From positions 29,629,916-29,693,915 of the forward strand of contig CM057148.1 in assembly GCA_029964075.1 (NCBI GenBank): a stretch of DNA of 64,000 bases, written 5' to 3'. Of this stretch, positions 21,415 to 33,400 are shown piece by piece. This DNA is from Patiria pectinifera. Lineage: Eukaryota > Echinodermata > Asteroidea > Valvatida > Asterinidae. The position numbers and the translations under genes are program-made. Position 1 is the stretch's first letter, and each line of letters begins with the position of its first letter. Under the pieces are notes generated by a model, which saw nothing but the letters and a program-made list of their open reading frames with translations, was not told where the DNA came from and did not search any database.

Positions 21415-24400
21415 GCAAGTTGCATAGGCAATGATAGGCCTACATTCATGACATTATAAATAATAATATTATTTTAAGTAAGATTTGAGGCTTTGCACGG
21501 TGGAGATACTAAATAATGAAAGGTCTACATGTAGGTTTGCGGAAACACCATGTGCGAATAATTTCTCAACTACATGTACATGTAATTGTAAGAGAATGGT
21601 TCTTTTCAGAACCATTCAAACCTTTCATTATTTAATATTATTTTAGGTAGTGTATATTTTGCTGGAGGTAACGCCGGCAAACTAACGTTTACTAAAGGTT
21701 TGCCGGCGGCAATCCATATCAACAGAGGGCGCTGTACTCTTTAAGATAGGGCTGAATTATAACATGTATTAAATTCTCACCAAAATGACCAAAGTTGTGT
21801 AGCACAGTCGGTGCAGTGGTTAAGCAATAGCTCTAGTGAGTGGGATGTCCCGAGTTCGAATCCTGACCCCCGCCACAATTTTAAGGTTTTTTTTGTCCCA
21901 TCCCCAAATAAATAAGAATATTCTTCTTTTATTATTTTAATATGTTCCAAACATTTTATTGCAGATTAATAAATACCTTGGATAGTTTATGGTTTCTGAT
22001 TGGTCGAGACTCGATCACGTGGCCGGTCATTAACGGTGATAATGGACCGGCTTCAAAGATCAAGCGAATAAATGGCCCCTGAACCAGCATTGATCAAGCC
22101 CGTTCAACCCCATGCAAGCCAATGATTGGTCAAAATATAGTAACAGTCCTTCGGTAGCTTTTAACAATTGAGCACTGCACATGCGCTAAACCCCCATCGC
22201 GTGAGACTGACGCGCGCGTACGCAACACAGTTGCTAGGGATGCGCGCGTGAGGAAGTTTTGAAACGACATCGTACAGCAGTGCAGTATATACTGAGGATG
22301 TTTACGACGAAAGATCTACGATTTATTTTCTTTGAAACACTTCACCCACCGACATATTTACCTTTCCTAAACCAAGCATCTTTGTAATTCCGGACACAAG
22401 GAATGTGTAAACGAAATTTCAGCTTCCTCCATCAGGTAAAGATATGAAAACATTGTTGTAATTTGTTTCGCTACGGCAGCAGTTTCTGTTGAGTTTACGT
22501 CGTTATAGCTGTTAAGCTAAAATATGGCCCATGAACATGAACACAAAAAAGTCTGGAAATATCGCCGGAAAAAAAGTCACAAAATTGGAGCATTTTAACT
22601 GTTTATTTCGTTATAAAGGTATTTATTAATGGGAATAACAGTGTGAGGATCCGGTCTTCACTGCGTGATAATGACCGGGTGTGGGGGTGACCGCTGTTAA
22701 TGGACCTCGACTTCGTCTCGGTCCATAAACAGCGGTCACCCCCACAGCCGGTCATTATCACGCAGTGAAGACCGGCTCCTCACACTGTTATTCCCTTAGT
22801 ATTACTTTTTCTTTTTCAGATTTGTGGCTCTGGAGGATTTTTTTTAAAGGGAAATAAAGTCCGAAATTATAAAATGGTCTGATTCCCATCTTGTTAATAC
22901 AAAAATATAACGATAATATTGGCATGGAGCCAGACTAAAATGTGTCACCGGAAAATGTTCAAGTACAAAAAAACAGTAACTGCGCATGTTCAGTGCATAT
23001 CCGGCAAACTAACGTTTACTAAATTTTGCCGTCTCCGGCAAAATATCCACTGCCAATAATGAAAGGTTTGCGGAAACACCATTATGTGCGAATAATTTCT
23101 CAACTAAGAATAATTTCTCAACATTCAAATGGTTCTGAAAAGAACCATTCTCTTTAGTTGAGAAACCATTCGAATGGTCCTGAAAAGAACCATTCTCTTA
23201 GTTGAGAAAATATTCGCACATGGTATTTCCGCAAACCTTTCATTATTTAATATTATTTTATTAATCATGTTAATTGTTAATGTTGTTGTTAATGCTAATC
23301 ATGTTAGGCAATGTGACGTGGCTGGGTTTATGCTGGCATGTGATTGGTCCTACAAAGGGCCTCCAACATGTCTAATAAATACAGGTTTCTTATGCATGAC
23401 TCCCACAGCAATACATGTACATGTTCTGGTTCCCTACTTGTCAATGTCTTTGTTCAAGTGAAATCTTGAGATACATGTACATGTATGCAAAGTCCTGTTG
23501 TAAGGCAGATTTTACATGTTTACCTGCAATATGGCTTTTTGCAAATGCCGACTCTTTGTGTGTGTGTGTAAATTCACTTTGCGATTGATTGTTTCATTTA
23601 TATTTCAATGACTTCTTTGTTTGGTAAAGGAACATCCTAGAAATCTGATTCCTGAGTTGTTGAGGCAGTTCTATCATCTTGGCTGGATGACGGGGACGGG
23701 GGGAAGCATGAGCATAAAGAAGGGGTACGTATTCCCAATTGCAAGAGTGCATTCACCCTCACGATGTACAGTACATTAACCACTGATCTCTATATATAGC
23801 GGATATCCATACAGCATTCACACAGTAGACTTTGCATATTGACCAATTCGCCCCCGGTCTCACGAAGATGGCTGCGTAACGTTCTACGCGTATTTACAGC
23901 GCGCGTTGTATCAACAGTTGACGCGCACTTTAGTCACGTACACAAATATTATGATGTTGTAAAAGGGACACATTTCCGTAGTGATTATCATTTTCAAAAC
24001 GCCGATAAAGTGAACTGCGGCATTAAAGAAAGTAAACCACGACGTTAGAAAAATTGTAAACCTTGGTCAGTGGTGGTGGTCAAAATATAAGTCAAGTGAA
24101 CCGCGATGTTGCAAAAGAAATCAGGCTGTCTATAAAGACGGCGACTTGTCCTTTGTAGATCACCAGCCGGTCTCACCAATATGGCGTCGAATTCATTCAT
24201 TGTGCGGCTCTCTATTCGCTATCCAGTCTTTATATAGAGATCAGTGACAGTAACCCTAACATTCCCAATCCTGCAAAATCCTCTTTGCAACAGGTAAGAT
24301 TTTGCAGGATTGAGGCTACATGTATACGGCCAATATGTGTGGCTGATTTTGAAGTAAAGGTCTTGGACTGGACCTTGTGTTGTTTACATGTATGTGCAGC

Positions 24401-27400
24401 CATGCATAAAGTTAGGCCTAGATTATCTTTGAAATCCTCTGCACTGCTCCAGGATGTCACTGACTCTCCTTCGCCATATTGACAGTGATTGCTGGAGGAT
24501 TTTGCAGGCGTGAGGCAGTGGTCACCCCTCTAAGGACCACATTCAAAAAATAACAGAGATCTTGTTGCAGGATTGAGGCTGTAGGCCTATATATGCACAT
24601 GTATGGAATTTTTCATGGAGGCAGTTGGACAATTTTGCAGGATTGAGGTTGCATCCTGGCAAAAATGCCTGGTTGAACATGTTGAAGGCACATTCATATG
24701 TACCGGTACAATGTACATGTGGGAACATAATTACCAGGAAAGTAATGGATCTACCAAATTTAATGGAAAAAAAAGGAAAAACTTGCTTAAAATGAAGACA
24801 GGGACGCTAATCAAACATCCTACAACACTGTTCCAACTTGAAATGTTAAAGTTAAGAAGAAACAACAGTTCGAGGTTGTTTAAACAAAGCTTGCCCATGG
24901 GCACACTTGTTAACATGCGTAATGAAACCCCTCCCTCCTCACCCCAAAATAAAAACAAATGTGTTCTATTTTCTCCGAATTCATCAAATGTTTGTTTCAT
25001 AGATGAATGCAATCTACAATTTGGGGGGATTTTGGCGGATTGAGGATGAATGGTATTGGTGTTGAAGCACAAGAGGATTTTGGAGGATTGATGATGTACA
25101 TGTATGGGGTTGAAGCACATTTGGAGGTTTGAGGATGAACGGGATTTAAAAACATAAAGAGGATTTTGGTTGATTGAGGATGAATGATTAAGAAAGAGGA
25201 CTTTGGAGGATTGAGGATGAATGCATTTTGAGAGGCAGGGCTGTTACAGGCTGTTACTTTGAAGGGTTAAGGCAGTGCGTGTCTTTCATTTGAACAAAAG
25301 TGCAAAACTAAACTTGAAGGATTTTGGAGGATTGAGGATGGTTCGCAGCAAAAAGGTTATGGGGGTTTTACGATCGGGGTAAATTGTAAGTAAAGTACAT
25401 GTACATGTATGTACATGTACATGTAGGTGCCATTGTACATGTAGATCAGTCTGGTTTTGCGTGTCTCTACTCTTTGAGTGATGGTGAATACAGTACAGAC
25501 GGGATAATTACAGGTACCGGTACATGTACATGTACACTGTACATGGACGGAGCCCATTTGGAAAATAAGATTAAGGTACACATGTATGTCTATGCATAAT
25601 GACTTCTGTGTGGTTCCCTCATATTACAGCCATGAGATCTACATAGCGCCCTCAGGTGTCCACAAGGAGAGAGTTCAGGTAGGCCAGTAAAGTAAATTGA
25701 GTGAATTCATTTGTTCTGATGATGGAAAAATCACATTTCATTTTCTCAATATGTTGCATTGAAACAGTCCTAATCTGATATTTTAGTTAATGATCGAACA
25801 TTCCGATATGTGGCACAACCAAAGATTTAGATTTTGCAGCCACTGGTATAAAGTGGGCTGAATTCAAGCTAGTGGTGGGATTTAAATCCAGATTTTCCCC
25901 AAAATTTGGTGTGAATTCCACTGAGTGGTTTGATTTCGGAAACCGGATATTCGAAACGACATTAAAAAAATGGAGCCTCCCTTTTTGTTTTGGATACAGG
26001 CTAAAGAAAACAACCGCAACATCCCTTAATTTGCTCCATGGACTCTGATTGTGCATTCACTTGATATATGAATAGCCTGCCCATTCTACTTTTCAAAAAG
26101 GTCACACCCATGTTTCAACATTACAGCTCTGGAGTGTTTTTGTAAAGGCCAAGTCTTGCATCCTGCAAACTATTTCAAGTCATTTGGAAGGCATTGCATG
26201 CAGCACTTGTAGCTTTTTGTTGGCATGACTGATAGCTACATGTAGATTGGAACTTCTCGTGAAATCGGATAACAGTTCGGTTTGAAAAAAAAAAATTAGG
26301 ATAAGGCCCCCCCAAAAAAGTCTCCGGTTTCTGGTATGGAGCTTGCCCAAAAAGTGGTGCGGCGACGCGGCTTTTTTTTTTTTTTTACCTGTTTTTTTTT
26401 TTTTTTGCTTCAAATGTCAGCGGATGACTGCAAAATGGTGCCTGACTAAACTTAGTGCAAATATATGGGAGTCCAGAGAGGCCACATAAAGCTTATTCTC
26501 GATCATAACCCCATCTAAAAACACGTTAAAATTGTGCAGCAGCAGGATTCCAGTCAAACCAGTGAGTTTGGTAGTTTTGAGACATCATCTTTCATTGAAA
26601 AAAAAACTTTTTCATTTTGCCGACACGCATGGCTACATGTACAGCGACGCGCGCGCGCGCATACCAGAAACCGGAGACTTATTTTTTTTGGCCTAATCAG
26701 ATTATGGAATCACTGAATTCTCCCACGGCTAATTAAGCCCAAACCCTAACCACCATGAATCCATCATAATCCATTACCCTGTTTTGGAGTGTTTCGGCGG
26801 ATTCAGGATACCTCCATATTGAAAACGGGCATTTTAATGGATAGATGATTGTAAGCCTAGCGGTACTGCAGGATTTTGATGGATTCAGGATACCTCAATA
26901 CTGAGCAGTCACCAACACCCACAATTTTGTGCATGACGCAATAGGTGGATTTTGGCAGATTCAGGATACTTTCTAGTAAAGAAGCCCAAGGGGTTAAGGT
27001 TAAAGTAATGCATGGGTTTGAGATGTGTTTAGAATTATTCAGGTAGATGCGCCAATGTTCCCAAGACTTGATTGAGTCATCTTGAAGACTAGCACCGTGT
27101 GCTACATGTACTGCCAAGTGCTGTAGCTTCACCATTATTATTATTATTATTATTATTATGCATTTAGGTACGCTATTCATAGTATAACTATATCACAGCG
27201 ATTACAATAGTAATGAGCAATATAACAACAAATCATTAAACATTATACAAACAAAAACAACAATAATACATCAATTGGGAAAGAGGTATGTTTTGAGGAT
27301 CTTCTTAAACACATCCACTGATGGAGCAGATTTAATATAGGAGGGAAGTTCATTCCACTCCTTAGCTGCTGTAACAGTGCATGTACGATCTCCTGCCTTA

Positions 27401-30400
27401 CTGCGAGTCCTGGGAAAAGTTAGCCGAGATGGATCTGCACTGGAGCGAAGATTAGTACGCAAAGGTCGATACAGCTCAAGACACTCATTAAAATACTCTG
27501 GGGCCTGATTATGAAAGAATTTGTATACAAATAAAAGAATCTTAAACACAATCCTCTGTTTAATTGGTAACCAATGAAGCGATCTTAGAAGAGGCATGGC
27601 ATCATGACGGCGATCCAACTTAAAGATGACACGAGCAGCCCAGTTCTGCAAACTTTGAAGTCTCTTAATATGCATCTGTGGGACTTTCGTAAGCAACCCG
27701 TTACAATAATCTAACCGGGAAAGAACATGGCTGCGAATCACTTGATGGCATGCATCTTCAGATATATACTTCCTTATCTGTGACACAATTTTTAACTGAA
27801 ATCGAACAGATTTGCAAAGCTGGTCTATTAAGCGATCAAATCTGGGTGAATTTGGGGTACAAGAAATAAATCCAGTCTTGCGACAAGACTACACTTCTAA
27901 GGCATTCAGCCTCAATCAGCCTCAATCCTTTAAAACTGAATCAAAAGCATTTGATTGAATTTGTGAGGATTGAGGAGGGTTACGTTTGATTTTGTTATCA
28001 TTTCATATTTTGTTTTTTTGTTGATAGCCAGAAGATCTGTTTGTTATCACCGTAGATGAAGAAGATCTCGACGGCCCATCACCGGAGAAAAAGTTGAAAA
28101 AGAGCGATTGTACCCCACTGTTCATGAATGCTCACACTACTAGAAGTAAGTCCTTAACTTGTTTTCGTGCCATCAAAAGATTAGTTAATTAATTCCAAAA
28201 TTATCAATTTTTGGCTTGTGAAAAATTGTTTGCTCATATCTTGTGTCTGTTTATCACAATTAATTACTGATTTATAAGGGAATGAATGTGTGCTTGGCTG
28301 CTTTTAAACACTATGTTTAAAGACATAGTCCATCATTTGTAATTTGTGCATTTTGTTCGTTTGAAGCAACAAAAGTGTTCAAAATCTAATGAAGGATACT
28401 GAACAACTAACCTGATGAAGTTTCAGCTCAGCTTCAGCTGTATATTCCGAGAAAAACAGCATTCTAGGATCTCAATTTCAAATCAAAAGTTGCTAAATCG
28501 TGTTTTGAATTGTTTTGAATTGCAGCATTACGCGATGTCGCGCACTGATCCGACGAATTATAGCAGGCGCACGCCAACGCTTGCGCCGCTGCGCCGAATA
28601 ACAAAACGAACTACTAAGTTCAATTTTCCTACGGTGCTTCTTAAGACGCACCGTTGGAAGTGCCTTCTTTCGTTGATTTCTTCGAAATAAGAGCTTGCCA
28701 GAAAGAATAATTTCACAGAGAGTTTAGTCCCCTTACTATATTTCAACCAGTATGTTTTTCAATAATAATTATGCCAGTTACTTTTTTGGATAGCTGCAAA
28801 TGATGGACTCCGGCTTTAAGATCGGTTGGAGCATTGATGCTATTTTTACCTGAGCTGAGGGTAATTGTCCACATCCAGACTCCAACCAGTCTTAAACACT
28901 GTTTTATACCAGCCTCGCACATATTTATTCTCATTTGCAATACCTTTTCGGTCAACAATAGCCAAATCAAGATCAACACATGGTTCGGCTCGACAGACTA
29001 CACGGACTGTGTGTGTGCACTAAACACACGAGGGATTAGCGTGTTTAGACGTCACCCGGAGGCAAGTTGAGGCAATCTTGACGTCTTAACCCGTCAGCCG
29101 TGCCTGTGCACAAAAACAGCCAGTGCATGTTTTTACAGCCTCCGGCGCAAACCGGTTAATCAGTCAGTCAGTCAGCAAGTCAGGTACAAAGATGACTTTA
29201 GGCTGGCCCATCTGATACCAGCAAAAATGAAAACTAAATGTTGATTTTTCATTCTCCAGATGCAGGGGCGGTCATCCACTCACACTCGAAGAACGCAGTG
29301 TTAGCCACACTGCTGTACCCAGGCAAGGAATTCCGAATAACGCACATTGAAATGGTGAAGGGCATCAGAAAGGACACAACGGGAGGCAGCGTGCGGTAAG
29401 TGTCATAGCTCTGTGCACTTTTGAATAATTTGAAAAATTCAAATATTCCGGACACATCGATCATGTTTTTCAATTTTGTAATTCTACACACTCTTTGGTG
29501 CGATCTGAGGCAATTTCTGACCTCTTTAGAGGGAAGATACAACATTTGCAAACATCACAAAACAAAATGATCAAATTAGCACGAAATACTGTACTGTATT
29601 GTTAGGGAAGGACAGTCTAAAGCATCCTGTAAAATCGTGGCTCCTGGTGTGCTGTCATTTGATAATTTGGGAGGCTAATCATCCTTACTGGCAGCTGGTA
29701 TGCTGAATTGCGAAGGACGCGGCTACAACGTGGTCGGGCCGCTGGCACGTAAAGGCGCCTATGGCTGCCGGCCACATCAACCCATATATGACCACGGAGC
29801 ACAGCCTGAGATCAAAAGTGTTTGATTTTTCCGGAGGGAGAAAAACCGGAGGGCCCGGAGAAAAATCCTCGTGGCACAGGAGAGAACCAACGCACAACTC
29901 TACTCACATGCGATCCGCGGCCAGGATTCGAACCGTGGTCACCTTGGCGAGAGGCGAGCGCTTTATGCACAAGCCACCCATGCCATCCTAAAATACCATT
30001 TTCAAGAAAAATGGTATTTCTCAATGCTGGTCGGCCGACTAGTGTTGGAGAAAACTGACTTTTTTTCAAAAACTGCATTCAAGATTTTCATAATTACTTG
30101 CTCCGCATTTTCTTTGCAAGTGATTGCAAACCTGTTTTTTTCCAGCATCTACAAGCCCAAAACGTGAAACAAGTCAGTTTAACAGCATTTGCTATAACGT
30201 ACTAATCCTCCAAATCCATTTATTTCTAAATATTACAGCAAAAGCAAATGTTGTACATTCCCTTTAACCAATTTCTTTTAGTAAAAGATAATCATTTAAA
30301 CATCACATTCAAGTTTTATTTAATTATTATTATTTTTTTGCATGAGAAATCTGGTGTGGGCGTGAGAGCGTGAAAATGACCTGAAATGCACGAGTCTCAC

Positions 30401-33400
30401 GCACAGTGGTGACAGTGCATGAGAGTTCAACCTCGTGCCCCGTGGGTACGATTTCGCAGCGCCATGTTGTTTCCCATCATGCCTTGCGCGAACGTAACCC
30501 CTGGAATTGTGTAATTTAAATGTGCCAAAATACGGTACATTATCCGTTTTACGTGCTGACGCCATCTTTAAAATGTTAAAAGTTGTGATTTTGAAGAATC
30601 AATCCTTTCTAACACAACGTTTGGACGTTGTGTTAATTAGAAAAGATTTGTATTAAATGTACGTACCCCTTTTGTTCCTTTACAACCACAGATACAGGTT
30701 TTTTTTAACGAAAAACGCAGCTGACATAATCCATATTGTACAGGCATGGCGACTTTTGAATCATAATTTTTTTTTTTCGTACACGTGTGACGTTACGTGC
30801 AAAGCATGCGAGCGCATTATGGGCGCGCCCGGCGTGTAATCTTCGAAAAACGCGCGCAGTACGCTGTGAATAGCCATTCAGCGTCATTTACGTCATAGCC
30901 AGGGGTTAGTGTAAGGAACGAGCACGCGCCCCTGGAGTCGAGGCTGATGATAGTTGGCAGCCTGATGGAGATTGGCGCGTATTGCGCAATGTGGCAAAGA
31001 ACGCACCAATAGGATTCGACCAATAGGATTCGACCAATAGGAATGGTCAAACTATCCTGTACATAGGCACCGGTATTTAAGAATATTGATCAAGACCAAG
31101 TAAGAATCTATAATGAAGTATTCAATTGTTCAAACATGCACAAAGTACATACACCTTTGTCATTCTCAATTGTTTTCCCTTTTTTATTAAGGGGGGGGGG
31201 AGGTCTTTTTCAGGCATTTAATTTTTCTTTGATTTAGATGTTTTCACTTTTTAACTTCCCAAGTGCATGTACTGGTAGGCCTTTCCCATTAAACAGTTTT
31301 AAAAAAATACGGAAATCGAGAGAAACAACTTATTCTCTAATTGTTGTGGGTTTTCCTTTTGCTTATTAGCATCTAGCAGGGGTGTGAAATCTCAGCTTTA
31401 TAGCTGATTTCAGCTTTTTTGTTTTGGATTTCAGCTATTTTCCCTCACTTGCTGTCATGGCTGCGTACAAAAGTATAGGAGATTTCCAAAGTCATGAAAG
31501 TTTAGCTTTTTTTTACACCTTTTCCAGCTGTTTCAGCTATTTTTGTCAGAGGTCACTCACACCCCTGATCTAGACTCGAATATTTCTTCAACAGAATGTT
31601 TAACACCTCCCCAGCATGCATTGACTTATTAGTCCCTGATTGTGGTACAGCATGTAAAGTTTCCTTGGATCTGATGTTTTCACTTTTTAACTGTTCCTCT
31701 ATGCCATTTAAAAGCAAACAAAATATGAAATTGAGACAAACAAGTTCAGAGTTCTCTGCTTGTTGTATGCGCCAGATGTGAGTCCCCTCCTTATACAATA
31801 TACAAAACTCTCACAGTGCTCTTTTGGGTTTCAGCCTGAAAAATACATTTTGTTTGGAGAATGCTATTTTTTTTTCTTGCAAAATAAAAGTTACATGTGC
31901 TTTTGAATGAGACGTGGAACCAAAGCAATCCGCCTATGAATGAAAGTACATGTAAGAGGACAAAGAAAGGACATTATAAGTACAGTAAACATGGTAAATA
32001 AATCTTGACAGTGAGGACATTTTGTTGTAATTTATTTTGTTACTCGGAGGCCGTGGAAAACGGGGCTGTATCATAAGTCCAACGTCTCATAGGTCCGATG
32101 GACCGATGCCTCATAAGTCCGAAATTTCAAACTATGAGGCGTTGGACTTATGAAGTATAAAATTCATTTATTCCACCTCATACGTCCAACACCTCATACG
32201 TGCGACGTCGGAAAAATGAGGCGTCGGACCTATGAGGCCTCAGAGTTATGGACTGTTACCAGAAAAGGTTAATTTGTCCGACAAGCAGACAAGGCAAGAT
32301 TGAGATTTAAAAAAATGTACAATGTACAACGTTTTAAGTTTGCGTGTTTGCCTACTTAGGAATGGCGCACAAGTTGTTGCGAAACAATCAATCGTGTTTC
32401 AGCAACATGTTCGGCCACAGCACGGCTCGTAGCCTATACAGTGCAGTTATGCACACTGATACTGCACTGTGTGCGCAACGCGATGTACATGTGATTCTGG
32501 CACTCAGCCAGCGGCCGTCGTGAATAATGTTGAGCATATTTGGTGGTTTGGACGACTATAATTCTCCATTATTTTTATGAATCACCCACCTTAAATAGAT
32601 TTCTGAAGTAATTGAGGCAATTAGTTTTTACCACTTTTGATGACCAAGTGCTCTCTTTTTTTTCCGACCTACATGTACATTGTACATACACCGACCCTAT
32701 TTTGGAAGGCATGTACATGTACATGTAATTGAAAGCAGAAGTAATGTTTTCTTCGCCTTAATATCTTAATTTGAATCATACATGTACTTGTAATCCATAC
32801 TTTTCCTGTTCAGGAAGTTGTAAAGTTTGTGAAGTGTTTCTTGTTTTGTTTTTTTGTACCAACAAAAATATAAATTTCTAAATTTAAGGAAAAATCTACC
32901 AAAGAGACCCCCCAGATTTGCTCTAAAATGCACCAGAGAGCTTCTAAAGTTATGATTGTTTTGGGTCCCTTGAGCGGGCCCAGAACCCCACGCCATGGCT
33001 TTGCAAGTTGTTGAATCACAACAAAACTTCCCCCAAATTCTCACTCTCAGCTCTAATACTGAAAGTTGGCAGCCCTGCCGGAGTGTTGAAAAACATGAGG
33101 ATACGGCAAGAAATATCGTACGAGGACTGGTGAAATGACTCTTGCGAATCAGTATTTGTGGCATTTGGATGCTATAGGCCTACCATGTGAAAAAAAATGT
33201 ATTTTGCCTTTTTTGGAATTCAGTCTTTTCACCAAAAATAATGCCGTCCCGTAGTGGTTAATGGGCCCTTTCATTTCATTAAATCATTGTTGGAGCCTGA
33301 CTTTGTTCAATGTACAGTTTGTTATCAAGGTCAATGACAATTCTGTGTTATAGGCCCACAGGCTCAACATCTGTTGCTGATGATATTGCAAATTACATGT

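Larger units (their letters stand above)
24260..27960 (+). repeat. Irregularly spaced motif GGATTTTGGAGGATTGAGGA
   Basis: About a dozen degenerate copies of a 20-bp motif lie 40-200 bp apart through APIP introns 2 and 3 (for example near 24295, 24570, 24640, 25024, 25075, 25120, 25160, 25205, 25320, 26790, 26872, 26950). Single copies lie near 34270 and 34475. Spacers are unrelated to each other, so it is not an ordinary tandem repeat. Confidence 0.65.

Noticed and set aside
24603-25120. Overlapping open frames of 146 (plus) and 129 (minus) residues
   Set aside because: They lie in APIP intron 2, overlap on opposite strands, include copies of the irregular GGATTTTGG motif and show no family similarity.
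32766-33164. 132-residue minus-strand frame in APIP intron 5
   Set aside because: It overlaps a fragment of the ggcgtggggttc repeat module, has no recognisable motif and no exon-like borders.
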